A DNA stretch of 64,000 nucleotides from Pseudomonas sp. MIACH (GTDB taxonomy: Bacteria; Pseudomonadota; Gammaproteobacteria; Pseudomonadales; Pseudomonadaceae), in NCBI RefSeq assembly GCF_001269925.1, contig NZ_LHVO01000064.1:1-64000 (forward strand). The letters are read 5' to 3'. The position numbers and the translations under genes were made by a program. Shown here in pieces: positions 52,135 through 61,409 of the stretch (position 1 is its first letter; every line of letters begins with the position of its first letter). Below the pieces are notes generated by a model. That model ran no database searches. It saw nothing but the letters and a program-made list of their open reading frames with translations, and was not told where the DNA came from.

Positions 52135-52161
52135 TGTGGGAGGGGGCAAGCCTCTCCCACA
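52135..52161. repeat. REP hairpin, terminator-like
   Basis: TGTGGGAG and CTCCCACA form an 8-bp stem around a REP core between the convergent gntT and alaC genes, followed by TTTT. Confidence 0.75.
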
Positions 52162-52191
52162 TTTTGACCACATTTGTTCAGGTGGATCGGG

Positions 52192-53403
52192 TCAGGCTTT
52201 AGTGACCAATCCATCCGCCCGGAACATCCCGCGAATCCCGCGCACCGCCTGGCGAATCCGGTCCTGGTTCTCGATCAGCGCAAAGCGCACATGATCGTCG
52301 CCATACTCACCAAAACCAATCCCCGGCGACACACACACCTTCGCCTCCAGCAGCAGTTTCTTGGCAAATTCCAGCGAGCCCATGGCGGCATACGCCTCGG
52401 GGATCTTCGCCCAGACATACATCGACGCCTTGGGATTCTCCACCATCCAGCCCAGCTCATGCAGGCCCTTGACCAGCACATTGCGGCGCTGGCGGTACTG
52501 CTCGGCGATGTCTTTTACGCACTGCTGGTCGCCTTCCAATGCCGCGATGGCCGCCACCTGCAGTGGGGTGAAGGTGCCATAGTCGTGGTAGCTCTTGATC
52601 CGCGCCAGGGCGTTGACCAGCTCCGGGTTGCCCACCATGAAACCGATGCGCCAACCGGCCATGTTGTAGCTCTTGGACAAGGTGAAGAACTCCACCGCAA
52701 TGTCCTTGGCGCCGGGCACTTGCATGATCGATGGGGCTTTCCAGCCGTCGTAGACGATGTCGGCGTAGGCCAGGTCATGCACCACCAGCACGTCGTACTG
52801 CTTGGCCAGGGCGATCACCCGTTCGAAGAAGTCCAGCTCCACGCACTGCGCAGTCGGGTTGGACGGGAAGCCGAGGATCATCATCTTCGGCTTCGGGATC
52901 GACCCACGGATCGCCCGTTCCAGCTCGGCGAAGAAGTCCACGCCAGGAATCAGCGGCACCGAACGGACCTGGGCGCCGGCAATCACGGCACCGTAGATAT
53001 GAATCGGGTAGCTCGGGTTGGGCACCAGCACCGTGTCGCCCTGGTCCAGGGTGGCCAGCATCAAGTGCGCCAGGCCTTCCTTGGAACCGATGGTGACGAT
53101 GGCTTCGGTCTCAGGGTCGATGTCCACCTCATAGCGGTCCTTGTACCAACGCGAAATCGCCCGGCGCAGGCGCGGAATGCCTTTGGAGGTGGAGTAGCCG
53201 TGGGTGTCTTCACGTTGGGCGACGGTGACCATTTTTTCCACGATGTGTGGAGGCGTGGCGCCGTCAGGGTTACCCATGCTCAAGTCGATGATGTCTTCGC
53301 CGCGCCGACGCGCAGCCATCTTCAGCTCGGCAGTGATATTGAAAACGTAAGGGGGGAGTCGATCTATGCGCGCAAAGCGGCGCGGCGAACCTTGGTCGGC
53401 CAT
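52192..53403 (-). CDS. alaC: Alanine transaminase AlaC-type
   Basis: The 403-residue class I PLP aminotransferase has the Schiff-base Lys in FFTLSKSYNMAGWRIGF (near 240) and the phosphate-binding Arg in the same motif. ELKMAARRRGEDIIDLSMGNPDG and NPSYPIHIYGAVIAG match AlaC. It makes alanine from pyruvate and glutamate. Confidence 0.88.
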   Translation of the reverse strand: MADQGSPRRFARIDRLPPYVFNITAELKMAARRRGEDIIDLSMGNPDGATPPHIVEKMVTVAQREDTHGYSTSKGIPRLRRAISRWYKDRYEVDIDPETEAIVTIGSKEGLAHLMLATLDQGDTVLVPNPSYPIHIYGAVIAGAQVRSVPLIPGVDFFAELERAIRGSIPKPKMMILGFPSNPTAQCVELDFFERVIALAKQYDVLVVHDLAYADIVYDGWKAPSIMQVPGAKDIAVEFFTLSKSYNMAGWRIGFMVGNPELVNALARIKSYHDYGTFTPLQVAAIAALEGDQQCVKDIAEQYRQRRNVLVKGLHELGWMVENPKASMYVWAKIPEAYAAMGSLEFAKKLLLEAKVCVSPGIGFGEYGDDHVRFALIENQDRIRQAVRGIRGMFRADGLVTKA

Positions 53404-53600
53404 TGTTGCCTCGAGAGTACGTAAGCGCCCGGAACCGTCCGAGCGACGTCGGCCACTGCGGTGGCCTGCGGAGCAGACAATACGGTCGATGATGGCCAGT
53501 TGTCCAGATACGTAGGAAAATTTTCTGCATGGAGTACAGCGGTGATATGCCCCTATACTCGATACGGGTTTGTTCCCTCATTAAGAAGGAGACTGTTCGT

Positions 53601-54080
53601 ATGGATCAGCAGACAAAACAACCGTTAGAGCCACGCATGGAAGAGGGCAAGGCTCTGGTGATCGCTGGAGTGCAAGGGCGTTATTCAAAGGCCACTGCGG
53701 GCGATATCCCCAAGCTATGGGGCGTGTTCGACGACAGCATCAAAGCCATCAAGCAACGCATCGGCGGCGTGACCTACGGTGTTTGCCATAACCCCAGCCA
53801 CGGCGAATTCGATTACATGGCCGGGGTGGAAGTACCGTCCAAAGGCGATGTGCCGAGCAACTTCGAGTGCGTCGAACTGGCTGCGCACCACTACGCCGTG
53901 TTCCCGCACTACGGCCCGGTGCAGGCACTGGATCAGACCTACGAGCGCATCATGTTCGAGTGGTTGCCGCACTCGGGCTACAAGGTGGCGGGGGCGGATT
54001 TCGAGCGCTACAGCGCGGATTTTGATGGGCGCAAGGGGACGGGGACGGTGGAGATCTGGTTGCCTGTAGAACCCAAGTAA
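53601..54080 (+). CDS. GyrI-like (AraC effector-binding) domain protein
   Basis: The 159-residue stand-alone effector-binding domain shows VIAGVQGRYSKATAGDIPKLWGVF, TYGVCHNPSHGEFDYMAGVEV, HHYAVFPHYGPV and YERIMFEWLPHSGYKVAGADFERY. It may bind small cationic or aromatic ligands, as BmrR or GyrI do. The ATG at 53601 follows AGAAGGAG. Confidence 0.85.
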   Translation: MDQQTKQPLEPRMEEGKALVIAGVQGRYSKATAGDIPKLWGVFDDSIKAIKQRIGGVTYGVCHNPSHGEFDYMAGVEVPSKGDVPSNFECVELAAHHYAVFPHYGPVQALDQTYERIMFEWLPHSGYKVAGADFERYSADFDGRKGTGTVEIWLPVEPK

Positions 54081-54102
54081 GCACTGGCTGAACCCTTTCC
54101 TT

Positions 54103-54169
54103 TGTGGCGAGCGGGCTTGTCCCGCGTTGGGCTGCGCAGCAGCCCTCAAACCTACCGCTGCGCAGCCCC
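54103..54169. repeat. REP fragment with hairpin
   Basis: TGTGGCGAGCGGGCTTGTCCCGCG is one half of the REP type seen at 62285. It is followed by GGGCTGCGCAG and CTGCGCAGCCC, which pair around a short spacer. Confidence 0.65.
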
Positions 54170-54184
54170 TCAGCAGAGCCATGG

Positions 54185-54676
54185 TTAAGACGCATACATC
54201 CACCTCAACCTACGCTCATACCCAACCCGCCCCTTATATGCCTCCCCGCTGTCCACCCATCCGGCGCCCAGATACAGCCCCATCGCTGCCACATTGTCCG
54301 TGTCCACCGACAACTCCAGCGCCTTGATCTGCGGCCACGCCTGCAATGCCGCAGCCGGCAGCGCCTGCAAGCACGCCTTGCCGAACCCACGCCCTTGCTG
54401 TCGTCGATCCACCTGCAAGGCGTGCAGCGTCGCGCTGTGCTTATCGGCCCAGTGGGGCAGGCAGGGCGGGCGTTTAAGCAGGAGGAAGGCCACCGGAATG
54501 TCGTCGGCCAGCAGGGCAAAGCCTTTGACGCCGGGGCTGGGCTTGGCCAGCAGTGAATTGAGGGCGCAATACATGTCGCCGGAAAACGGCAACTGCTCAG
54601 GATGAACTTCGATGGTGCTGACGTGCTGTTGTTGCACAGCATTCAGCGTCTCGTAGGCGACAAGGCGGGTTTGCAT
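54185..54676 (-). CDS. GNAT-family N-acetyltransferase
   Basis: The 163-residue protein shows the acetyl-CoA motif LQVDRRQQGRGFGKACLQALP and ELSVDTDNVAAMGLYLGAGW. Start at 54676 chosen for the conserved length. The substrate is unknown. Confidence 0.82.
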   Translation of the reverse strand: MQTRLVAYETLNAVQQQHVSTIEVHPEQLPFSGDMYCALNSLLAKPSPGVKGFALLADDIPVAFLLLKRPPCLPHWADKHSATLHALQVDRRQQGRGFGKACLQALPAAALQAWPQIKALELSVDTDNVAAMGLYLGAGWVDSGEAYKGRVGYERRLRWMYAS

Positions 54677-54751
54677 CGGCGTGTCCGAACAGCTGCAAAG
54701 AAGGGCGCAGTCTAGCGGTTTTGTGTTGGACGACATTATTTTTCACCGGGC

Positions 54752-54778
54752 TGTCGATTTGCCCGCAGGCCGTTCGAC
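54752..54778 (+). promoter_or_regulatory. ECF42-type sigma promoter candidate
   Basis: TGTCGA, a 17-base spacer and CGAC match the -35/-10 elements I recall for ECF42 target promoters (TGTCGA / CGAC or CGTC). It stands 44 bp before the first gene of the operon that ends with the ECF42 sigma gene, suggesting autoregulation. Confidence 0.6.
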
Positions 54779-54821
54779 TAAGGGTGTCTTCCGTGATTTT
54801 CCAAGCCGAAGGAGTATCGCC

Positions 54822-55241
54822 ATGAGTACCGCAATCAACACCCTGATCGAAGAATGGAAGCACGCCGTGCTTTCCCGGAATATCGACAATATTGTCAGCT
54901 ATTACGCCGACGATATCGTCTCGTTCGACGCCGTCACTGCCCTGCAATTCAAAGGCAAGGCCGCCTACCGTGCGCACTGGGAAGCCTGCATGGAGCACTG
55001 CCCTGGCCCAGGTATTTTCGAGTTCCACGAACTGCGTATCGTCGAGTCCCAGGACAGCGCATTCGCCCACTGGCTGGCCCACTGCGGCGGCGCCGGGCCG
55101 GACGGTGAAGTGAAGGCCTGCTGGATGCGGGTGACGGCCGGTTATCGACGTTTTAACGGCGACTGGAAGGTGGTGCATGAGCATTGGTCGGCGCCGTTCG
55201 ACATGGCAAGCGGCACGGCATTGTTCGACCTGAAACCTTGA
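54822..55241 (+). CDS. SnoaL/NTF2-like protein
   Basis: The 139-residue cone-fold protein starts with INTLIEEWKHAVLSRNIDNIVSYYADDIVSFD and ends with GDWKVVHEHWSAPFD. Members are small ketosteroid isomerase-like enzymes or binding proteins; reaction unknown. It is the first gene of the ECF42 operon. Confidence 0.85.
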   Translation: MSTAINTLIEEWKHAVLSRNIDNIVSYYADDIVSFDAVTALQFKGKAAYRAHWEACMEHCPGPGIFEFHELRIVESQDSAFAHWLAHCGGAGPDGEVKACWMRVTAGYRRFNGDWKVVHEHWSAPFDMASGTALFDLKP

Positions 55242-55283
55242 GCGCCGCGAACTATAGTCAATAGTCCGAAAACGGAGACGCAC

Positions 55284-55628
55284 ATGAAATACCTCTGCCT
55301 GATCTACAGCAACGAGCAGGTGCTGCACACCTCGCCGGACAGCCCCGCAGACCCGGAATGCCTTGCCTACGCGCAGTCCATCCAAAAAAGCGGCCGTATG
55401 CTCGCCGCCGAGCCGCTGGAGTCGGTCACCACCGCCACCACGGTGCGCATGCGCAATGGCAAGCTGTCGATCACCGACGGGCCGTTTGCCGAAACCAAGG
55501 AACAGCTCGCCGGCTTCTACCTGATCGAAGCCAAGGATTTGAACGACGCGATCCAGGTGGCCGGTGGTATTCCGGCCGCCCGGGTCGGCAGTGTGGAAGT
55601 GCGCCCCGTGCGCGAATTGAATCTCTGA
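55284..55628 (+). CDS. YCII/DGPF-domain protein
   Basis: The 114-residue protein starts MKYLCLIYSNEQ and has the hallmark DGPFAETKEQLAGFYLIE near residue 66. DGPF proteins are the conserved partners of ECF42 sigma factors. The catalytic role is unknown. The start follows CGGAGAC. Confidence 0.9.
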   Translation: MKYLCLIYSNEQVLHTSPDSPADPECLAYAQSIQKSGRMLAAEPLESVTTATTVRMRNGKLSITDGPFAETKEQLAGFYLIEAKDLNDAIQVAGGIPAARVGSVEVRPVRELNL

Positions 55629-55662
55629 ACACAACAACCATAAGACTTGAGGAGGTTTAGCC

Positions 55663-56142
55663 ATGCCTACGCAACCTGCCGAATTTGAACTGTCCATCAG
55701 CCGCGTGATCGATGCGCCGCGCAGCCGGGTGTTTCGCGCCTGGACCGAGCCCGCCTTATTGCAGCAATGGTGGGGGCCCCACGGCATGACCACCCCCGAG
55801 TGCGAAATGAACCTGTGGGTCGGTGGTCTGTTTCGCACCCTGATGCGTGCGCCGGATGGCAGTGAGTACCCGACCCAGGGCGTATTCCTGGAAATCGTCG
55901 CCCCTCGACGCCTGGTGTTTACCGACGCCTATACGCCGGGCTGGATCCCCTCGGGCAAACCATTCATGACCGCCGAAGTGACCCTGCAAGAAGTCGAGGG
56001 CAACAAGACCCTCTACACCGCCCGCGCCATGCACTGGAGCGCCGAAGACAAACAGGCCCACGAAGCCATGGGTTTTCACGACGGCTGGGGCCAGAGCCTG
56101 GACCGCCTGGTGACGCTGGTGACCCAGGGCATGCGCGATTGA
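55663..56142 (+). CDS. SRPBCC (AHSA1-type) protein
   Basis: The 159-residue START-like hydrophobic-cavity protein shows ISRVIDAPRSRVFRAWTEPALLQQWWGPHGM and a C-terminal HDGWGQSLDRLVTLV. Such genes are often found beside DGPF and ECF genes. Its stop TGA overlaps the start of the sigma factor gene. Confidence 0.88.
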   Translation: MPTQPAEFELSISRVIDAPRSRVFRAWTEPALLQQWWGPHGMTTPECEMNLWVGGLFRTLMRAPDGSEYPTQGVFLEIVAPRRLVFTDAYTPGWIPSGKPFMTAEVTLQEVEGNKTLYTARAMHWSAEDKQAHEAMGFHDGWGQSLDRLVTLVTQGMRD

Positions 56143-57362
56143 CGCCTCCCATCGAGGCGATCTACCGCAGTGAGTCTCGGCGCGTCCTCGCCACCCTGAT
56201 CCGCCTGCTGGGGGATTTCGACCTCGCCGAAGAAGCCTTGCACGAGGCGTTTTTCGTCGCGGTCGAGCGCTGGCCGCAAGAGGGCGTGCCGGACAACCCA
56301 CGGGCCTGGCTGGTGTCGACCGGGCGCTTCAAGGCCATCGACCGCCTGCGCCGCCAAGCCCGTTTTGCGCCCTTATTGCAGGCGCAGGCCGACACACTGG
56401 AAGCCGCCGACTGGAGCGTTGAGGACGTGGAAGACGACCGCCTGCGCCTGATCTTCACCTGCTGCCACCCAGCGTTGGCGGCCGACGCCCAGGCGGCGCT
56501 GACCTTGCGTGAGATCTGCGACCTCACTACCGAGGAAATCGCCCGCGCCTTTCTGGTCACCCCGACCACCATCGCCCAGCGCATCGTGCGGGCCAAGGGC
56601 AAGATTCGCGAGGCCAAAATCCCTTATCAAGTGCCGTCACTGGCCGAGTTGCCCGAGCGCCTCGACAGCGTGCTGCGCGTGATTTACCTGGTCTTCAACG
56701 AAGGCTATTCGGCGTCTATGGGGGCGGACCTCACGCGCGAGGAACTGACCCGTGAAGCCATTCGCCTCGGCCGCCTGCTCCTGGAATTGCTGCCGGAACC
56801 GGAAGTGATGGGCCTGCTGGCGCTGATGCTGCTGCACGAATCCCGCCGCGCGGCGCGCACCTCTGCCAGCGGTGAATTGGTGTTGTTGGATGAACAGGAC
56901 CGTACGCGGTGGGATGTGTGCTTGGTGGCTGAAGGTTGCGCGCTGGTGGAACAGGCACTGACCCAGCGGGGCTTTGGCCCGTATTGCCTGCAAGCCGCGA
57001 TCGCGGCGGTACATGCCGAGGCACCCAGCGCCGGGGAAACGGATTGGCCGCAGATTATCGGGCTCTACGATGTGTTGCTCAGGGCGGTACCGTCGCCGGT
57101 GATCGAGTTGAACCGCGCCGTGGCGGTGGCCATGCGCGAAGGGCCGCTGGCGGGGTTGCAGTTGGTGGAAGGCATTCTGGCGCGCGGGGAGTTGCTGGAT
57201 TACCACTTGGCACATTCGGCGCGGGGCGAGTTTTGCCGGCAGTTGGGGCGGGTGGAAGAGGCCCGGACAGCCTACGAAAAAGCCCTGTCGCTGACCCAGC
57301 AGATCCCGGAAAAGCATTTCCTTGAACACCGCCTGGCCGAACTCAATCTCCCCAAGCAATGA
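56139..57362 (+). CDS. ECF42-type RNA polymerase sigma factor with C-terminal extension
   Basis: The 407-residue protein has region 2 (LLGDFDLAEEALHEAFFVAVERWP ... NPRAWLVSTGRFKAIDRLRRQ) and region 4 (TTEEIARAFLVTPTTIAQRIVRAKGKI) in the first 170 residues, then a long helical extension with TPR-like content, as in ECF42. The start is TTG at 56139, overlapping the stop of the preceding gene, so it is translationally coupled. There is no anti-sigma gene nearby; the extension is thought to control activity in this group. Confidence 0.88.
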   Translation: MTPPIEAIYRSESRRVLATLIRLLGDFDLAEEALHEAFFVAVERWPQEGVPDNPRAWLVSTGRFKAIDRLRRQARFAPLLQAQADTLEAADWSVEDVEDDRLRLIFTCCHPALAADAQAALTLREICDLTTEEIARAFLVTPTTIAQRIVRAKGKIREAKIPYQVPSLAELPERLDSVLRVIYLVFNEGYSASMGADLTREELTREAIRLGRLLLELLPEPEVMGLLALMLLHESRRAARTSASGELVLLDEQDRTRWDVCLVAEGCALVEQALTQRGFGPYCLQAAIAAVHAEAPSAGETDWPQIIGLYDVLLRAVPSPVIELNRAVAVAMREGPLAGLQLVEGILARGELLDYHLAHSARGEFCRQLGRVEEARTAYEKALSLTQQIPEKHFLEHRLAELNLPKQ

Positions 57363-57375
57363 AGATTGAAAAAAA

Positions 57376-58230
57376 TCACTCCAACATCTTCCCCAGCAAC
57401 CAACTCCCCGCCGGCCCTGGCGGATGATGCCGTGACCACAGTGCATCCACCGCCACCGAGCGCGGCCAACCGCGTGCCTTGAGTTCGACCAGTTGCCCGC
57501 CACCGAAGCGCTCCACCAACCAGCGCGGAATCGGTGCCCAGCCGAAACCCAACTGGGCCATCTCCAACAGCATCAGGTAACTGGGGGCCGACCAGACACG
57601 GCCGTTGGCGCGGGTTTCATTCGGGTTAATGATGCTTGCCAGTCGCAACTCGCGGTGCTGTTGCAGGGCATGGGCGCTGAGGGTATCCACGCCCGCCAGC
57701 GGATGTCTGGGTGACACGAACAGGGCAATTTCGGTGCGCTCGTCCACGGGCGCGCGGGTCAGGTCTGGCGGGTACTCGTCCTGGTGTTCAATAAACGCGA
57801 TCTGCGCTCGGCCGCTTTGGACCAGGGCGATCAGGTCTTCGCATTCGGCGATCAGGCATTCCAGTTCAAGGTCCGGGTAGCGCTGTTCAAACGCGCTGAG
57901 GGCGACCTCGAAACGGTCGGACTGATAGGTATCGGACATGGCGATGCTCAGCTTCGGCTCCAACCCCTGGGCCAACTGGCTCGCCGCCAATTCCAGGCGG
58001 CTGCTGGCCTCCAGCACCTGCTCGGCCCGTTGCAGCAACACATGGCCCGCCGGCGTCAGCGTCGGCTTGCGGCTGCTGCGATCAAACAGCACCACATCCA
58101 GGTCAATCTCCAGGCTCGCCACGGCTGCGCTGACGGTGGACTGGCTCTTGCCGAGCTTGCGCGCCGCCGCCGAAAACGAGCCTTGGGTGGCCGCCTGCAC
58201 AAACGCCTGCAGCACTTCGTTAGAGGCCAT
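57376..58230 (-). CDS. LysR-family regulator
   Basis: The 284-residue regulator has an N-terminal winged HTH (FVQAATQGSFSAAARKLGKSQSTVSAAVASLE) and a substrate-binding domain. It is divergent from the PACE efflux gene, 88 bp away, and probably controls it. Confidence 0.85.
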   Translation of the reverse strand: MASNEVLQAFVQAATQGSFSAAARKLGKSQSTVSAAVASLEIDLDVVLFDRSSRKPTLTPAGHVLLQRAEQVLEASSRLELAASQLAQGLEPKLSIAMSDTYQSDRFEVALSAFEQRYPDLELECLIAECEDLIALVQSGRAQIAFIEHQDEYPPDLTRAPVDERTEIALFVSPRHPLAGVDTLSAHALQQHRELRLASIINPNETRANGRVWSAPSYLMLLEMAQLGFGWAPIPRWLVERFGGGQLVELKARGWPRSVAVDALWSRHHPPGPAGSWLLGKMLE

Positions 58231-58318
58231 GACTATCGCCTTGGTCGATGGTTATTGGTTATGAAGTATCGAGTCAAAGGGTAATGATGGCAACCATCGT
58301 CACTCACGGAGCCGGGTC

Positions 58319-58831
58319 ATGAACCCTACCAAGTCGATTACTGAACGCGTTTGCCAAGCCATTGGTTTCGAAGCCCTGGCGTTGTTGATCTGCACCCCGT
58401 TGCTGGCGTGGATCATGGACAAGCCTGCCCTGGAGATGGGCATGGTCACCCTGGCGATCAGCCTGTTGGCGCTGACCTGGAACGTGATTTTCAACGGCCT
58501 GTTCGACCGCCTCAAGGCGCGCCTGCAACTGGCCAACAACGGCTGGACCCGCGTGCTGCATGCCCTGATGTTTGAAGGTGGTTTGATCCTGGTGTGTGTG
58601 CCGCTGATTGCCGCCTGGCTGAACATCAGCCTGGTGCAGGCGTTTATCCTCGACATAGGTGTACTGCTGTTTTTCCTGCCGTACACCTATGTGTATCACT
58701 GGGGTTATGACGTGCTGCGCGACAAGCTCCTACAGAAACATACCGCCCGACGCCTCGATACGCTGGCCGGTGATCCAGGCACTACCGTCGGCGAGCAGGC
58801 TGGCAATCGCGCCGCCAATATCGTCCGGTAA
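58319..58831 (+). CDS. PACE-family efflux transporter
   Basis: The 170-residue protein has four predicted spans in two repeated pairs, starting RVCQAIGFEALALLICTPLLAW and HALMFEGGLILVCVPLIAAW, with the conserved Glu (FE) of each pair and LDIGVLLFFLPYTYVYHWGYD. PACE proteins such as AceI export biocides and polyamines. The usual length is about 145. The last roughly 33 residues are hydrophilic and are encoded antisense to the convergent SDR gene, which suggests loss of the original stop. Confidence 0.85.
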   Translation: MNPTKSITERVCQAIGFEALALLICTPLLAWIMDKPALEMGMVTLAISLLALTWNVIFNGLFDRLKARLQLANNGWTRVLHALMFEGGLILVCVPLIAAWLNISLVQAFILDIGVLLFFLPYTYVYHWGYDVLRDKLLQKHTARRLDTLAGDPGTTVGEQAGNRAANIVR

Positions 58832-59488
58832 CCCGGCGCGGCCCAAGGCGGTGTTGCTGGCGACCATGGCGTTGAGGTTGGCGTTGTCGCGCACGGCACC
58901 ACCGCCGAAGTCGGTTTCAATCGCGCCGGGGGCCAGGATGTTAACGCTGATGCCACGGCCGCCCAGCTCTTTGGCCTGGTAGCGGGTCAGCACTTCCATC
59001 GCGCCTTTCATGGCGGCGTAGGCGGCGTAGCCGGGCAGGCTGAAGCGCGCCAGGCCACTGGAAATATTGAGGATGCGCCCACCGTCACGGATCAATGGCA
59101 ACAGCTGCTGGGTCAGGAAAAACGGACCCTTGAATTGGATCGCCACCAACTGATCGAACTGCGCTTCGGTGGTCTCGGCGAAGCTGGCGTGAATGCCGAT
59201 ACCGGCGTTGTTGATCAGAAAATCGAAGCGGTCCTGTGCGAAAACATCCTTGAGCACGCCAGCAACCTCGCCGACGAAATCAGCGAACGTCGCGCTCTGG
59301 CTCACGTCCAGTTTCAGCATCGCGGCACGGCCGCCCAGCTGTTCGATCTGTGCGACCAATGCCTGCGCTTCATCGGCCTTGCTGTGGTAAGTGCCGATGA
59401 TGTCGACGCCTTGTGCCGCCAGGTGCAGCGCGGTGTTTTTGCCCAGGCCACGGCTGGCGCCGGTGATCAATGCGATTTTACGGGTCAT
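58730..59488 (-). CDS. Short-chain dehydrogenase/reductase
   Basis: The 252-residue classical SDR has TGASRGLGKN at residues 9-18, NNAGIG, catalytic Ser in ISSGLARF and YAAMKGAME (Tyr-x-x-x-Lys), and ends near IEASGGMFL. The substrate is unknown. It overlaps the PACE gene convergently by 102 bp and is divergent from a LysR gene. Confidence 0.9.
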   Translation of the reverse strand: MTRKIALITGASRGLGKNTALHLAAQGVDIIGTYHSKADEAQALVAQIEQLGGRAAMLKLDVSQSATFADFVGEVAGVLKDVFAQDRFDFLINNAGIGIHASFAETTEAQFDQLVAIQFKGPFFLTQQLLPLIRDGGRILNISSGLARFSLPGYAAYAAMKGAMEVLTRYQAKELGGRGISVNILAPGAIETDFGGGAVRDNANLNAMVASNTALGRAGLPDDIGGAIASLLADGSAWITGQRIEASGGMFL

Positions 59489-59593
59489 GGTGCAGTCCTC
59501 TGATGTGATCGTGGGAAGAAGTGTATTTGTCCGTGGGTAACGTGATAAACAACGCTATACCGGAATCACTGGCCGAATAAGGCGAACAATCCC

Positions 59594-60490
59594 ATGAACA
59601 AACTGGAGCTGCTGCGCACCTTCGTGCGTGTCACCGAGCTGTCGAGTTTCACCGGCGCCGGCGAGAGCCTGGGCCTGCCGCGCTCCACCGTGTCGGAGCA
59701 TGTGCAGGCACTGGAAGAACTGCTTGGCGCACGCCTGTTGCAGCGCACCACGCGCAAGGTGCAGGCCACCCAGGACGGCCGCGTGCTGTATGAGCGCAGC
59801 AAGGATTTGCTCGCACACATGGAAGAACTCGAAGGGCTGTTTCGCCAGGACGAAGCGCAACTGGCCGGGCGGATTCGGGTAGACATGCCCAACGTGATGG
59901 CGCGGGACCTGATCCTGCCGCGTCTGCCGCAATTCATGGACGCGCACCCGCTGATCGAGCTGGAGATCAGCACCACCGACCGCCAGGTCGACCTGCTCGC
60001 CGAAGGCTTCGATTGCGTGTTGCGCGTCGGCGCGCAGCCGGACCAGAGCGTGGTGGCGCGGCTGCTGTGCAGCATGCCGATGATCAACTGCGCGAGCGCC
60101 ACCTACCTGCAACGCTACGGCGTGCCCCGGACACTGGCTGACCTGGCCGATCACCACCTGGTGCATTACGTGCGGCCGTTGGGTTCACGCTCGGCGGGGT
60201 TTGAATACGTGCAGGGCAACAAGGTGCTGCGCATCCCCATGGCCGGGCGGATCACGGTCAACAGCACCGATGGCTACAAGTCTGCCTGCCTGGGCGGCTT
60301 CGGGATTATTCAGGTGCCGGCCCTGGGCATGGGCGAAGCGTTGGCGAGCGGTGAACTGGTGGCGGTCCTGCCGGACTATCCGGCCCCGCCGCTGGATGTG
60401 TCCCTGCTCTACGCCGGGCAACGGCATCTACCGCTGCGGGTGCGGGTGTTCATGGACTGGCTGGCGGGCATTCTGCATTCGCAGCTTTAA
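59594..60490 (+). CDS. LysR-family regulator
   Basis: The 298-residue regulator starts MNKLELLRTFVRVTELSSFTGAGESLGLPRSTVSEHVQ (HTH) and has a typical effector domain. It is divergent from the SDR gene by 105 bp and probably regulates it. Its 3' end overlaps the next LysR gene convergently by 4 bp. Confidence 0.88.
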   Translation: MNKLELLRTFVRVTELSSFTGAGESLGLPRSTVSEHVQALEELLGARLLQRTTRKVQATQDGRVLYERSKDLLAHMEELEGLFRQDEAQLAGRIRVDMPNVMARDLILPRLPQFMDAHPLIELEISTTDRQVDLLAEGFDCVLRVGAQPDQSVVARLLCSMPMINCASATYLQRYGVPRTLADLADHHLVHYVRPLGSRSAGFEYVQGNKVLRIPMAGRITVNSTDGYKSACLGGFGIIQVPALGMGEALASGELVAVLPDYPAPPLDVSLLYAGQRHLPLRVRVFMDWLAGILHSQL

Positions 60491-61404
60491 CGCCGCGCCG
60501 ACAGCTGTTGCGGCGCCAGGAAGGCGTCGTGGAAGTAATCGCGAAACGCCTGCATTGCCGGGGTAAAGGCGCGCTCGCGGTGCCAGGCCAGGCCGACACT
60601 CATGGGCGTGACGGGGTCGGTGATGGTCAGGGTTTCGATGCGCTTGCCTTCCAGCGACCAGGGCCGGTGCACCAGGTCCGACAGGATCGCCACGCCGCTG
60701 CCATTGGCGACCATGCTGCGCACCGCCTCCACCGAACTGGTGCGCAGCCGCACCTTGGGTGTTTGCCCGGCCTGTTCCCAGTAACGCATGGCGCTGTGTT
60801 CGGCCTCATCCACGGTGAGCAGGATGTACGGCTCCTGTGCCACATCCGCCAGGCTCACGGCGCCGCGCTCGCACAACGGGTGATGGCTGGGCAGCCATAA
60901 ACGACGTTCCGAGTTGAACAGGATCTCCGAGACGATCGCCGGGTGGGTGAGGTTCGCGGTGAGGACCACGGCCATGTCGAACTGGCCATCGAGCAAGCCC
61001 TGTTCGATGGCCTGGCGCTCCTGCTCGAACACCTCGAGGGTCACATCCGGGTGCCAGTGTTCCATGCGCTGCAAGTGGTGCGGCAGGAAGTAACCCAGCA
61101 CCGTGTAGCTGGCCGCCAGGCGCAGCACGCCACTGGCGCGGTAGTCGGGCAACGGGCTGTTCAGTGCGTCGTCGACACTGCGCACAATCACATAGGCGCG
61201 GTTGAGAAAATGCCGCCCGGCATCGGTCAGGTTCATGCCCTGGGCCGAGCGCACAAACAGCTGCACGCCGAGCAGGGCTTCCAGCTCCTTGATCGCCGTG
61301 GTCACGGCAGACTGGGAGATGTTCAGGTGAATCGCCGCCTGGGAAATCTGGCCGATTTCGGCGGTGGCGACGAAGTAGCGGATTTGGCGCAAGGTCAGGG
61401 ACAT
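60487..61404 (-). CDS. LysR-family regulator of the pxp operon
   Basis: The 305-residue regulator has the HTH AEIGQISQAAIHLNISQSAVTTAIKELE. It is divergent from pxpA with 104 bp between. By position it is the likely activator of the oxoprolinase genes, with a dyad at 61410-61429 as a candidate site. Confidence 0.85.
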   Translation of the reverse strand: MSLTLRQIRYFVATAEIGQISQAAIHLNISQSAVTTAIKELEALLGVQLFVRSAQGMNLTDAGRHFLNRAYVIVRSVDDALNSPLPDYRASGVLRLAASYTVLGYFLPHHLQRMEHWHPDVTLEVFEQERQAIEQGLLDGQFDMAVVLTANLTHPAIVSEILFNSERRLWLPSHHPLCERGAVSLADVAQEPYILLTVDEAEHSAMRYWEQAGQTPKVRLRTSSVEAVRSMVANGSGVAILSDLVHRPWSLEGKRIETLTITDPVTPMSVGLAWHRERAFTPAMQAFRDYFHDAFLAPQQLSARR

Positions 61405-61409
61405 GGCTT

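Noticed and set aside
53431..53459. GGAACC-N16-CCACTGC, resembling a third hrp box upstream of the GyrI-like gene
   Set aside because: The last fixed base is C instead of A, the region is GC-rich, and the distance to the start codon is about 142 bp, much more than for the two accepted boxes.
56162..56617. Minus-strand frame inside the ECF42 sigma gene
   Set aside because: Ser/Arg-rich shadow, while the plus-strand frame has sigma regions 2 and 4.
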